Positions 16,455-24,915 of a stretch of 64,000 nt of DNA are shown one piece after another. This DNA is from Kitasatospora albolonga. Lineage in GTDB: Bacteria; Actinomycetota; Actinomycetes; Streptomycetales; Streptomycetaceae. Position 1 is the first letter of the stretch; every line of letters begins with the position of its first letter. Made by a program: the position numbers and the translations under genes. A model generated the notes under the pieces. The model saw only the letters and a list, made by a program, of their open reading frames with translations. It had not been told where the DNA came from and made no database searches. The stretch is taken from assembly GCA_002082585.1 (NCBI GenBank), contig CP020563.1, positions 2,970,001 through 3,034,000 of the forward strand, in the 5' to 3' direction.

Positions 16455-17631
16455 CCTCGGTGTCGAGGTCGTCGAGCGCAAGGGCCTCGGGCACCCCGAC
16501 ACCCTCGCCGACGCCATCGCGGAGCTGGCCTCGATCCGCTACAGCGACTACTGCCTGCGCGAGTTCGGCGCGATCCTGCACCACAACCTCGACAAGGTCG
16601 CCGTCCTCGGCGGCCGCGCCCGCTTCAGCGACGCCGACGCCTTCTACGACCGTCCCGTACGCGTGATCGTCGGCGGCCGGATCTCCACCAGCTTCGCCGG
16701 GCGTTCCATCCCGGTCCGGGAGATCCTTGAGGCCGCCGCGGCCGAGCAGCTGCGCCGCGCGCTGCCGGGGTTCGAGAACATGACGTGGCAGGTCCAGCAC
16801 GAGACGACCGACTCTTCCAAGTTCGAGCACTGGTTCGCGCCCCGTGGACTTCAGGACCTGCCGGAGCGGCCCACTGCCTTGTCCAACGACACCGCGTTCC
16901 TCGTCGGCACCGCAGCCCGTACCACGGCCGAGACAGTCGCTCTGCTCGCTGAGGCATGGTTCCGCGAGCAGCCGTGGGCGGGCAGCGACATCAAGGCCCT
17001 GGTCATCCGGACCGGGCACGCGCTGGACATCACCGTGTGTGTCCCGGCCGTGGCCGGGCATCTCTCCACCAGCGCACAGTTCCAGGAGGTTGTCGACGCC
17101 GCCGCCCGGTCGCTGACCGACCAGCTCCTTGAGCGGCTGCCGGGCCCGGTCACGGTCACGTGCAACACCCGCAACAGCGCCACGGGGCCGTTGTCGGGCC
17201 AGTACTTCACCCTCTCCGGCTCGGCGATCGACTACGGCGAGGACGGGCTGGTCGGCCGGGGCAATGCCCGCTCCGGGCTCATCACCCCCGGCCAGCAGGC
17301 CGGCAACGAAGCCCTGTTCGGGAAGAACCCGGCCTATCACGTCGGGAAGGTCGGCGGATGGCTCGTCGACGAGGCGAGCCGCACCCTCGCCGAGAAGACC
17401 GGTCGGCCGTGCCGGATCGCGGTGATGTGGCGCAACGGCAGCGCCTACCCCGAGCCCGCCTCCCTCGACATCACCACCACCCAGCCCGAGCCTGGCCACG
17501 AGGACCTCGTGCGGAAGGTCCTGCACCGCACCGACTGGGTCCCCGACATCGTCGACCACCAGCGCTACCTGCCCCGGGTCCTCCCGGTGTCCGAGCTGCT
17601 GGCCGACCTGGACGCGGCACCCGCGTCATGA
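16405..17631 (+). CDS. Archaeal-type S-adenosylmethionine synthetase
   Basis: 408 aa from a GTG at 16405 with GGAGG 9 nt upstream, so it overlaps the preceding gene by 50 bp in another frame. The signatures are those of the archaeal MAT family, not bacterial MetK: VVERKGLGHPDTLADAIAE at the N-terminus, ILHHNLDKVAVLGGRA, GQYFTLSGSAIDYGEDG, GRGNARSGLITPGQQAGNEA and FGKNPAYHVGKVGG. These cover the ATP/methionine-binding core. Makes SAM from ATP and methionine. No methyltransferase or radical-SAM gene lies in the operon, so the enzyme may serve a distant gene, a hidden SAM-dependent step, or make a SAM-like analogue. Confidence 0.9.
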   Translation: MSTALHAPSQRPVLPHDLGVEVVERKGLGHPDTLADAIAELASIRYSDYCLREFGAILHHNLDKVAVLGGRARFSDADAFYDRPVRVIVGGRISTSFAGRSIPVREILEAAAAEQLRRALPGFENMTWQVQHETTDSSKFEHWFAPRGLQDLPERPTALSNDTAFLVGTAARTTAETVALLAEAWFREQPWAGSDIKALVIRTGHALDITVCVPAVAGHLSTSAQFQEVVDAAARSLTDQLLERLPGPVTVTCNTRNSATGPLSGQYFTLSGSAIDYGEDGLVGRGNARSGLITPGQQAGNEALFGKNPAYHVGKVGGWLVDEASRTLAEKTGRPCRIAVMWRNGSAYPEPASLDITTTQPEPGHEDLVRKVLHRTDWVPDIVDHQRYLPRVLPVSELLADLDAAPAS

Positions 17632-18518
17632 GCCCGGCCGCCGTGGCGACCGGCCACCTCACCGCCGCCCTGGAGCTCCCTCCGGGGCTGGATCCGTGCC
17701 AGGCCCTCACGGCGGCCGACCGGCTCCCCGGCGGCTGGAGCCTTTCCCCCCTGTCGGTCGGGGGCGAGCCCTGCCCGGTGGTGGGGGTGACCGTGACCGA
17801 CACCGCGCCGGAGACCACCGTCAGTGGTTCAAGGGTGCAGTTGAGCCTCACCCAGCGCGCCGCCCGGTCGGCCACGCTTGCCTACACGACGTACACCGCC
17901 CTGGAACGGGCCCGCCAGGAGCGGCACATGCTGACCCTGCACGCGAATGCCGCAGTGACGCCGAGCGGTCGCGGGGTCCTGCTGCTGGGCAACAAGGGGG
18001 CGGGCAAGACCAGTGTGACCCTGGCCCTCGGCGAGCGCGGCTTCACTCACGCGGGTGATGACCTGAGCGTCCTGGCCGAGGACGGCTCGGGCGAACTGCT
18101 CCTTCTGCCGGGCAAGGCGACGGCCACTGTCCGTCCGAAGGACGCCCGGCGGTGGCAGGACCCCAAGCCCGTCATCGGCCTGGCCCCCTTCCTCCGCCGC
18201 CCCGTCTCCCTGGCGGCGGTTGTCCGGCTCACCGTCCACCCCGACGTTCCGTCCGCGGTGCTGGTCCCCGCCACACCGTTCTCGGCGAACGAGCAACTGC
18301 GCCTCCACGAAGCTCTCGCCCGGTGCATCAGCGGCATCCCCACCCCGCTGACCGGCCCCGGCGGAGCCCCCTACGGACCAGTGTGGCCGCTGGACACGCC
18401 CCGCCTCGCCCGCTGGCGGACCCACCTGGTCGCCCGACTCGAACAGCGCCCCTACACGTACGCGTACGCGCCCGACGCGGGCAGTGCCGCCGACCTCATC
18501 ACCAGGGAGTACGCGTGA
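17628..18518 (+). CDS. HPr kinase-like P-loop protein
   Basis: 296 aa, ATG overlapping the preceding stop. Walker A is GNKGAGKTSVTLAL (lysine near residue 127), followed by GFTHAGDDLSVL, which matches the D-D motif after the P-loop in HPr kinase/phosphorylases; a LLPGKATATVRP segment follows. Upstream, residues 75-115 (YTTYTALERARQERHMLTLHA) resemble the region preceding the P-loop in HprK-like proteins of lasso-peptide and other RiPP clusters, where some phosphorylate serine in the peptide (established for a few). Substrate here unknown; a small-molecule hydroxyl or the micro-ORF serine are possibilities. Confidence 0.8.
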   Translation: MSPAAVATGHLTAALELPPGLDPCQALTAADRLPGGWSLSPLSVGGEPCPVVGVTVTDTAPETTVSGSRVQLSLTQRAARSATLAYTTYTALERARQERHMLTLHANAAVTPSGRGVLLLGNKGAGKTSVTLALGERGFTHAGDDLSVLAEDGSGELLLLPGKATATVRPKDARRWQDPKPVIGLAPFLRRPVSLAAVVRLTVHPDVPSAVLVPATPFSANEQLRLHEALARCISGIPTPLTGPGGAPYGPVWPLDTPRLARWRTHLVARLEQRPYTYAYAPDAGSAADLITREYA

Positions 18519-19579
18519 CCCTGCCGTTCACCGCCGCGATCCTGCCCAGCCGCAACGAGCCGACCACCATCGCCGCAGTCACCACCGCGGCGGACCAGGC
18601 GATGGGGGAACAGTCGATCATCGTGCACGCCGACTCCTCCGACGCCCCCGACACCGCCGCCCGCTTCGCCTCCACCCCCACCCGGGCGAGGAAGGTCGCG
18701 CTGACCGGGCTGCGACGGGGCAAGGGTGCCCAGATCCTCGCCGCGCTCCGACACCCGGAACTGGCAGGCACCGAGGCGGTGCTGATCGCCGACACCGACA
18801 CCCGCACCCCCGACCCGGCCCTCTACCGCGCGCTGCTGGACCAGGTACGCGGCCAGGCGGCGTTCGCCATCGCCGACTACCCACGCCACTGGGACGAAGC
18901 CAACCTCACCAACCACCTCGCCCGCCCCCTGATCGCCGCGACCACCGGCCATGACGTGCCCCAGCCCCTGGCCGGAGACCTCGCCCTCACCCGCCGAGCC
19001 CGGGACACGGTCACGCGCACCGCCGCCGCGCTGCCACCCGATCTGGCGCCATGCGTCGACGGGTACGGCATCGACGCCTTCCTGCTGCTGACCGCGGCCG
19101 GTCTGGGCCCCGTCGCCTCCGTACGGACCGACGAGCCGAAACGGCACGCCGCTTCCTTCCCGCACCTTGCGGTGATCTTCCGCCAGGCCGTCCCCGTCCT
19201 GCTGCACCTCACCGCCCGCCGAACCCCGACGCCCGCACCCACCCCCGACAGCCTCAGCGCGTACCGGACGGACGACCGCGTCCTCGCCCCGGACCGCCTC
19301 ACCGGCATGCTCACCACGCTGGAGAACCTCACCCCCGGGCGTCACCGCTACGATGACGAGCGGCCCTGGCCGCTACCCGTCGTGGACGCCTGGCGTGCCG
19401 TCAACTCCGGTACACCGCCGACCGAAGCGGCCGCCGGGTTGTGGCCGCACTATCTGCGCCGCGTCCACGACTGGCTCACCTGCGCCCAGCACGCGACCGC
19501 CCAGCACCGGGCCGTTCAGCTCGCCGCCGCGCACGTCGGCCTGCACACCGATCTCACCTCAGCAGGAGCCTCGAAATGA
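18515..19579 (+). CDS. GT-A fold glycosyltransferase, GpgS-like
   Basis: 354 aa, GTG in a GTGA overlap. FTAAILPSRNEPTTIAAV is the nucleotide-sugar binding N-terminus of family-2/81 GT-A enzymes, LIADTDTRTPDPALYRAL contains the D-x-D metal motif, and VDGYGIDAFLLLTAAG resembles the G-Y-G-x-(E/D) acceptor-side motif of glucosyl-3-phosphoglycerate synthases. No membrane helix. Likely transfers a sugar to a phosphorylated small acceptor. That fits the neighbouring kinase-like gene: phosphorylation first, then glycosyl transfer (inference). Confidence 0.78.
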   Translation: MTLPFTAAILPSRNEPTTIAAVTTAADQAMGEQSIIVHADSSDAPDTAARFASTPTRARKVALTGLRRGKGAQILAALRHPELAGTEAVLIADTDTRTPDPALYRALLDQVRGQAAFAIADYPRHWDEANLTNHLARPLIAATTGHDVPQPLAGDLALTRRARDTVTRTAAALPPDLAPCVDGYGIDAFLLLTAAGLGPVASVRTDEPKRHAASFPHLAVIFRQAVPVLLHLTARRTPTPAPTPDSLSAYRTDDRVLAPDRLTGMLTTLENLTPGRHRYDDERPWPLPVVDAWRAVNSGTPPTEAAAGLWPHYLRRVHDWLTCAQHATAQHRAVQLAAAHVGLHTDLTSAGASK

Positions 19580-20307
19580 CCCCGCCGACCTCCGCCTTCT
19601 CCGCCTTCGCCCTGGAACCGTTTCCCACCCTCCAGCCCGGCGACGACCTCGCGGGCACCATCACCCAGGTCCTGGACCGGACCGGAACCACCCTTCAGGA
19701 CCGGGACATCGTGGTGGTGGCCAGTAAAGCGGTGAGCATTGCGGAAAAGCGCTATGTGGACCTGACGACAGTCACCCCCTCCCGGGAGGCCGAACGCCTG
19801 TCCGACCGTACGGGCAAACCCGCCACGATCGTCCAACTCGTGCTGGACCACTCCACCGAGCACTTCCTGGCCACCGACCGCGGGCCGATCATCGCCCGTC
19901 ATACCCTCGGCCTCCAGCTCACTTCCGCCGGGATCGACCGAGCCGGGACCAAGGGCGCATGGCTGCTGCCGGTGGACCCTGATGCCTCGGCCCGCGTACT
20001 GCGCGATGCACTCATCTCTTACACCGGCGCGAACGTCGCGGTCGTCATCGCCGATTCGGACGGACGTGCCGACCGGCGCGGTGCAGCCTGCATCTCCATC
20101 GGCGCCGCCGGAGTGGCGCCGCTGCGGATCACGGAGCATGACGGAAAGCGGCAGGAGGAGACCCTCACCGACATGATCACCGGCGCCGCCGGCATCATCC
20201 TCGGACAGCGAGGCCGAGGTGCCCCTGTCGTCGTGCTCCGGGGCATCGCTTACGAGCAAAGCGACGCCGGAGTCGCCACAGTGCTGCACCACGCTCCCCG
20301 CCCATGA
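19576..20307 (+). CDS. CofE-like gamma-glutamyl/amide ligase
   Basis: 243 aa, ATG in an ATGA overlap. Homologous to coenzyme F420-0:L-glutamate ligase: DIVVVASKAVSIAEKRYVDL, a GIDRAG...WLLPVDPD segment, VAVVIADSDGRADRRGAACISIG and a C-terminal IILGQRGRGAPVVVLRG. In F420 synthesis this domain uses GTP to join glutamate to a carboxylate. No other F420 gene is present here and the normal partner is missing, so this copy has probably been recruited to attach an amino acid or amine to a different acid, possibly the uronate predicted from the next gene. Confidence 0.82.
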   Translation: MTPPTSAFSAFALEPFPTLQPGDDLAGTITQVLDRTGTTLQDRDIVVVASKAVSIAEKRYVDLTTVTPSREAERLSDRTGKPATIVQLVLDHSTEHFLATDRGPIIARHTLGLQLTSAGIDRAGTKGAWLLPVDPDASARVLRDALISYTGANVAVVIADSDGRADRRGAACISIGAAGVAPLRITEHDGKRQEETLTDMITGAAGIILGQRGRGAPVVVLRGIAYEQSDAGVATVLHHAPRP

Positions 20308-21065
20308 ACGGGCCGCTCCTGATCACCGGGTCCAGCGGCACCATCGGCACCCGCCTCGTCACCGACCTGGCTGCCCATGGCATACCGCTACGGCTCCTCG
20401 ACCGACGACCACCCATCCGCCTCCCACCCACCGACGCCGAATTCGTCCAGGCAGACCTCCGGGAGGCGAGTGCCGTCGAGAGGGGCGTAGCAGGAGCGGG
20501 GGCGGTGATCCACCTCGCGGGCATCGCCGAAGAGGCCCCCTTCGCCGAGGTGGTCGAGCACAACATCACCGCCACCCACCTTCTCCTCGAAGCCGCCCGC
20601 CGCCACAACATCCCCCGCATCGTGCTCGCCAGCAGCCACCACGTCATCGGTATGAACCCCATCGGCGCGACGGCGGCTCCCATGGCCCCGGACAGCTTCT
20701 ACGCCGTCAGCAAGATCGCCCTCGAAGCCCTCGGCCACCTCTACGCCCACAAGACCGGTATGGAGGTCGTCGCCGTACGAATCGGCAGCCACCGCACCCA
20801 TCCCACCGAGCCCCGCCACCGCGCAACCTGGCTCAGCCCCCGCGACACCACCGCCCTGCTCTACGCCGCCGCCACCAGACCCCTGCCGACCCGCTTCCTC
20901 ACCCTGTACGGCACCTCGGACAACTCCGAGAACTGGTGGCCACGCACCGGCTGGGACGCCCTCGGCTACCGACCCGCCGACAACGCCGCCCGCCACCCCC
21001 GAACCGGGCCGCTCACCGACCGCTGGACCGGCGGGGCCTTCGCCGACCAGGACCTCCCTACCTAA
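20304..21065 (+). CDS. NAD-dependent epimerase/dehydratase, uronate dehydrogenase-like
   Basis: 253 aa, ATG in an ATGA overlap; last gene of the operon. Extended SDR with LLITGSSGTIGTRLVTDL (G-x-x-G-x-x-G), DLREASAVERGVAGAGAVIHLAG, the active-site serine region LASSHHVIG and Y-x-x-x-K as FYAVSKIALEAL. The short length and the sequence around VVAVRIGS are closest to uronate dehydrogenases, which oxidise hexuronates to lactones. Substrate unproven. Confidence 0.8.
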   Translation: MNGPLLITGSSGTIGTRLVTDLAAHGIPLRLLDRRPPIRLPPTDAEFVQADLREASAVERGVAGAGAVIHLAGIAEEAPFAEVVEHNITATHLLLEAARRHNIPRIVLASSHHVIGMNPIGATAAPMAPDSFYAVSKIALEALGHLYAHKTGMEVVAVRIGSHRTHPTEPRHRATWLSPRDTTALLYAAATRPLPTRFLTLYGTSDNSENWWPRTGWDALGYRPADNAARHPRTGPLTDRWTGGAFADQDLPT

Positions 21066-21209
21066 CGCTTCGCCTTGTGCTCCCCCGGTACACCATGCAT
21101 TCCCAGCCAGTCCGCCGTCACACAGCGGAGAGCGCTTTCCGGCCGAGCGTTCCGGTCCGGTAACAACGCCCTCACTGTTCACGGCAATCCCTTAGGGTTC
21201 CTCACAGTT

Positions 21210-21233
21210 GCCCCCTGAACGTGTTCAGGGGGC
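21210..21233. promoter_or_regulatory. 11-bp-arm perfect inverted repeat upstream of the PBP gene
   Basis: GCCCCCTGAAC at 21210-21220 and GTTCAGGGGGC at 21223-21233 with a 2-nt centre, 25 bp before the PBP start. The very short loop favours a protein-binding palindrome or an extended hairpin over a normal terminator; it could serve as either. Confidence 0.5.
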
Positions 21234-21258
21234 GCTCTTGGGGAGGGGGACTGCACAG

Positions 21259-22896
21259 ATGCGCAGTGGAGCGAAGGTCGCCGTGGTCGGCGGAGTGTTC
21301 GTCCTCGTGGCCGGCGGAGTCGGCTACGGGGCGTACGGCATGCTCGGCGGCGACGGGGGTGGCGGGGGCGGCATCGCCTCACAGAACGCGACGCCCGAGG
21401 TGAGGACGGGGCCGCCGAGCGCGGAGGAGACGGCCGAGACGGCGCAGGGGTTCTTCGACGCCTGGGCGGCCGGGGACGCGGCGGGCGCGGCCCTGCTGAC
21501 CAACAACGAGGCCGAGGCGGAGCCCGTACTCACCTCGTACGGCGAGGCCGCCCACATCGGCAAGGTGAAGATCACGCCGGGACCGGCGGTCGGTACGAAG
21601 GTGCCGTACACCGTCAGCGCCACCGTCGCGTTCGGGGGGAAGTCGAAGCCCCTGACGTACGCCTCGGAGCTCACCGTGGTGCGCGGGCTGACGACCGGGA
21701 AGGCGCTGGTGGACTGGGAACCCACCGTCGTACACCCGAAGTTGACCAAGGGCGCCACGCTGAGGACGGGTGAGTCGTCGGCCCCGCAGATCGAGGCGGT
21801 CGACCACAACGGCGCCGTGCTCACCAAGGAGAAGTACCCCTCGCTCGGGCCGATCCTGGAGACCCTGCGCCAGAAGTACGGTGCGGTGTCCGGCGGTTCG
21901 CCCGGTATCGAGACCTGGATCGAGGCTGCCGAGGACGGGCAGCCGGACACCACTCTGCTGACCCTCGCCAAGGGCACGCCCGGCAAGCTTCAGACGACGC
22001 TCGACGCGGGCGCCCAGGCGGCGGCCGAGCGGGCGGTGAAGAAGTACGCGCAGTCGTCGGTGGTCGCGGTGAAGCCGTCCACCGGGGCGATCCGCGCGGT
22101 GGCCAACAACCCGGTGACCGAGTTCAACGTGGCGTTGCAGGGCAAGCAGGCGCCCGGCTCGACGCTGAAGATCGTGACGGCGGCGCTGCTGCTGGAGAAG
22201 GGGCTCGTCACGGCGGACGGGGTGACGGAGTGTCCCAAGGAGGCGATGTACCAAGGGCGTTCGTTCCACAACCTGAAGCACTTCGCGCTGCCGGAAGGCT
22301 CCACGTTCACCCAGAGCTTCGCCCGGTCCTGCAACACCGCCCTCATCAAGCTCATCGACGACACGAAGGACGACGCCGCGCTCGCCAAGGAGGCCCGGGA
22401 CGTCTTCGGGATCGGCCTGGACTGGAAGACCGGTGTCGTCACCACCGACGGCAGCGTCCCCGAGGAGGTGGGCGGCGAGGCAGCCGCCCAGTACATCGGG
22501 CAGGGCACCGTCCAGATGAACGTCCTCAACATGGCGTCCATCACCGCCACTGCCCGCACCGGCACCTTCCGGCAGCCGGTCATCGTCCCGCAGTCGCTGG
22601 ACGACCGGCCGCTGGCCACGGCCGCGCGCTCGCTGTCGCCCGCCGTCACCCAGCAGCTGAACACCATGATGCGGGCCACGGCGGCCTGGGGCACCGGCGC
22701 CAGGTCCATGGCCACGGTGGGCGGCGACAAGGGCGCCAAGACCGGCTCGGCCGAGGTGGACGGACAGGAGACCTCGAACAGCTGGTTCACCGGCTTCAGC
22801 AACGACCTCGCCGCGGCGGCGGTCGTCCAGACCGGCGGCCACGGCGGCGACGCGGCGGGGCCGGTGGTGGCCGAGGTGCTGCGGGCGGGCGGCTGA
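21259..22896 (+). CDS. Penicillin-binding protein, class B-like transpeptidase
   Basis: 545 aa, ATG at 21259 preceded by GGGAGGGGG. One N-terminal membrane anchor (VAVVGGVFVLVAGGVGYGAYG), an NTF2-like/MecA-N-type domain (ETAQGFFDAWAAGDAAGAALLTNN) near residues 55-155, a dimerisation segment, then the penicillin-binding domain with S-T-L-K (Ser ~301, GKQAPGSTLK), S-C-N (~357) and K-T-G (~494). A cell-wall D,D-transpeptidase acting outside the membrane. Streptomycetes have several such copies; in S. coelicolor two lie next to pmt (from memory), so this gene resumes the core order after the accessory block. Confidence 0.92.
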   Translation: MRSGAKVAVVGGVFVLVAGGVGYGAYGMLGGDGGGGGGIASQNATPEVRTGPPSAEETAETAQGFFDAWAAGDAAGAALLTNNEAEAEPVLTSYGEAAHIGKVKITPGPAVGTKVPYTVSATVAFGGKSKPLTYASELTVVRGLTTGKALVDWEPTVVHPKLTKGATLRTGESSAPQIEAVDHNGAVLTKEKYPSLGPILETLRQKYGAVSGGSPGIETWIEAAEDGQPDTTLLTLAKGTPGKLQTTLDAGAQAAAERAVKKYAQSSVVAVKPSTGAIRAVANNPVTEFNVALQGKQAPGSTLKIVTAALLLEKGLVTADGVTECPKEAMYQGRSFHNLKHFALPEGSTFTQSFARSCNTALIKLIDDTKDDAALAKEARDVFGIGLDWKTGVVTTDGSVPEEVGGEAAAQYIGQGTVQMNVLNMASITATARTGTFRQPVIVPQSLDDRPLATAARSLSPAVTQQLNTMMRATAAWGTGARSMATVGGDKGAKTGSAEVDGQETSNSWFTGFSNDLAAAAVVQTGGHGGDAAGPVVAEVLRAGG

Positions 22897-22940
22897 GCGG
22901 TCCGCAGCCGGGGGTGTACGGGGCACGGCCCCGCGCCCCT

Positions 22941-22968
22941 GGGGCGGGGGTGGAAGTGCCCCCGCCCC
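22941..22968. terminator. 10-bp perfect stem terminator between convergent genes
   Basis: GGGGCGGGGG (22941-22950) pairs with CCCCCGCCCC (22959-22968) around an 8-nt loop, between the PBP stop and the convergent I36-like gene. Likely works in both directions. Confidence 0.75.
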
Positions 22969-22971
22969 AGA

Positions 22972-23006
22972 TCGCAGGCCGCAGGCCGTAGGTCGCAGGC
23001 CGCAGG
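22972..23006. repeat. Direct repeat of 14 bp near the I36-like gene 3' end
   Basis: TCGCAGGCCGCAGG occurs at 22972-22985 and 22993-23006, ending at the stop codon of the next gene. Simple slippage repeat. Confidence 0.7.
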
Positions 23007-23387
23007 TTAAGGCGCGAGCCTGATCGAGTTGATCGGGGTCAGGTTCACGTCCCAGTACGTCCAGGTGGGCATCTTCTCGCCGCAGCCCACCCCGTCGTAC
23101 CCCGTGCACAGCTGCACGGTCGCCCCGCCGGTCTGGTTGTTGAACACCCGGTGGGTGCCGATCTGGTTGTTGAGGTTGTAGACGCCGTACCGGTAGTACG
23201 TCGCCTCGGGGCGGTTGCCGTTCCAGGACGCGCCCGGGTAGATGCAGACGTACCCGGACCGGCATCCCGCGTAGGTGTCCTGGGCGTCCCGGGCGTCGGG
23301 GGCACCGGCCTGCGCCCCCGCCCCCGTCGCCAGCACGGCCCCCGCCGTGAACATGAGCGCCACTGCCGCTCGTACGAAACTGCGCAT
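23007..23387 (-). CDS. Secreted peptidase inhibitor family I36-like protein
   Basis: 126 aa, ATG at 23385-23387 after GGGAGGAACGAC. Signal peptide MRSFVRAAVALMFTAGAVLA with a probable cut near AQAG. The mature part is a small beta-gamma-crystallin-type domain with four cysteines (AGCRSGYVCIYPG, LCTGYDGVGCGE) and aromatic positions, as in SMI-type metalloprotease inhibitors and related exported streptomycete proteins. Whether it inhibits a protease is unknown. Monocistronic, facing the PBP gene. Confidence 0.85.
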   Translation of the reverse strand: MRSFVRAAVALMFTAGAVLATGAGAQAGAPDARDAQDTYAGCRSGYVCIYPGASWNGNRPEATYYRYGVYNLNNQIGTHRVFNNQTGGATVQLCTGYDGVGCGEKMPTWTYWDVNLTPINSIRLAP

Positions 23388-23546
23388 GTCGTTCCTCCCT
23401 GCCGCCGGGCCCCTGGACCCGGCGCTCCCCTGTGGGACAGGTGATCGCGGTCGTCCGTCCGGCCGCCCCACGGCGTTCCCTCCGCGGGACCGGCCGGCCG
23501 GATGGCAGAAGCGTGGCAGCGGGCAGGCCGCTCGCGCCGCACCCTT

Positions 23547-24698
23547 TCACCGTGCTGAAACCGTCGCGGGTTCAGCCGCCGCCCCCACTCCGGTCGGCCA
23601 GTACCCACCCGCCCCCGCCGTCTCCAGCAGCCGCCGCCCGAGCGGCGTCGGGAGGTGCAGCACGCACCGGCCCTCCTTGCGGCAGGCGGTGAGGCCCGCC
23701 TCGCGCAGGATCGCCAGCTGCTGGCTGATGTTGGGCAGCGAGCAGCCCACCGCGAGGGCCAGTTCGGACGTCGTGGCGCAGCCGCGCGAGGCGACCTCGT
23801 ACAGGAGCGCGGCGCGCGTCGGCCCCAGCAGCCGGGCGAGCGGGGCACCGGAGACGACGGGCAGCCCGGGACCGGCAGGGGCGAGGGCAGACTCCACCGG
23901 CTTCTCCACCGGATAGACCAGCACCGGCAGCAGCGCCGCGTCGAACAACGTGATCGGCCTGCGCCAGCAGAAGTACGAGGGCACCAGGAGCAGTCCGCGC
24001 CCCGCCAGATGCAGATCGCGCTCGACCGGGTACGTCACCTCCAGCACGGGCGGGCTCCACCGGGCCATCGGGCGGAAGGTCTCCAGCAGGGCCCGCACCC
24101 CTCCCACGGCGAGTTCGCGGGAGCGCCAGGCGACGTCCGAGGCCACCGCCGCGTCGATCCAGGGCCGGTACGGGGCGACGAACCCCGCGTCGTACGCCGT
24201 GAGCAGCCCGCCCAGCGCCCGGAGCGCCCCCGCGTCGCCCCGCGCCAACGGCTCCCCCGCGAACGGCCGCACCCGCGCCCCCGGCACCGTCGCCCCCGGC
24301 CCCCGTACCCCCGTCCGTACCGACTCCGTCAGCAGGGTCAGCTCCCGGCGCAGGCGGCTCCGGGGCGTGGACAGCACCCGGTCCACGCCCTGCCGCAGAT
24401 CGACGGTGCCGCCGTCCACGGCCGGGGTCAGGAAGTCGGGGATGTACGGCCCGCACGGCACCAGGCTCCGCAACGCGAGCGCGACCGCACGATCCGTCCC
24501 ACCACCGCCACCACCTCCTCCTGCTCCCCCGGGGCCCCGCAGCCGGGCCGCCACCGCCCGCCGCCACGGCCCGAACGCGAGCGGGCCCTCATCGGTCTGG
24601 AGCCGGCAGAGGCTGCACACGATCTCCCAGAGCGGGTCGGGGCTCCGGGCGAGACGGACGTACGCCAGATCCTGGGCGGTGAAATGGATGCGCAACAC
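23547..24698 (-). CDS. ArsR-type winged-helix regulator (DUF5937-like)
   Basis: 383 aa, GTG at 24696-24698 with AAGGGGG upstream. The N-terminus LRIHFTAQDLAYVRLA and the central ~250 residues match the DUF5937-type actinobacterial regulators; the C-terminus is a winged helix (AALLYEVASRGCATTSELA and SLPNISQQLAILREAGL). A Gly-rich insert of about 10 residues lies near position 58. The upstream AT-rich stretch (GTATATAT near 24724) probably holds its promoter. Target unknown; similar genes often control transport or resistance functions. Confidence 0.85.
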   Translation of the reverse strand: MLRIHFTAQDLAYVRLARSPDPLWEIVCSLCRLQTDEGPLAFGPWRRAVAARLRGPGGAGGGGGGGGTDRAVALALRSLVPCGPYIPDFLTPAVDGGTVDLRQGVDRVLSTPRSRLRRELTLLTESVRTGVRGPGATVPGARVRPFAGEPLARGDAGALRALGGLLTAYDAGFVAPYRPWIDAAVASDVAWRSRELAVGGVRALLETFRPMARWSPPVLEVTYPVERDLHLAGRGLLLVPSYFCWRRPITLFDAALLPVLVYPVEKPVESALAPAGPGLPVVSGAPLARLLGPTRAALLYEVASRGCATTSELALAVGCSLPNISQQLAILREAGLTACRKEGRCVLHLPTPLGRRLLETAGAGGYWPTGVGAAAEPATVSAR

Positions 24699-24915
24699 TA
24701 TTTCCCCCTTGTCGCACTTTCCTGTATATATCGCCCTATCACTGTGGCGTGGCCGACCGAAGTCACGGTCACCACCGACGACTTCCGGCCAAGCGCGAGG
24801 CAGGGATTGACCGGATGACCTGGCGAAAGGGCGCGAGGGCGCACACGGCGAACCGGCCGACCCGCCCCCCGTAACCCCCTCGCGTGCCCCCTACAACGAC
24901 CGCTAGCGTGCGGCC

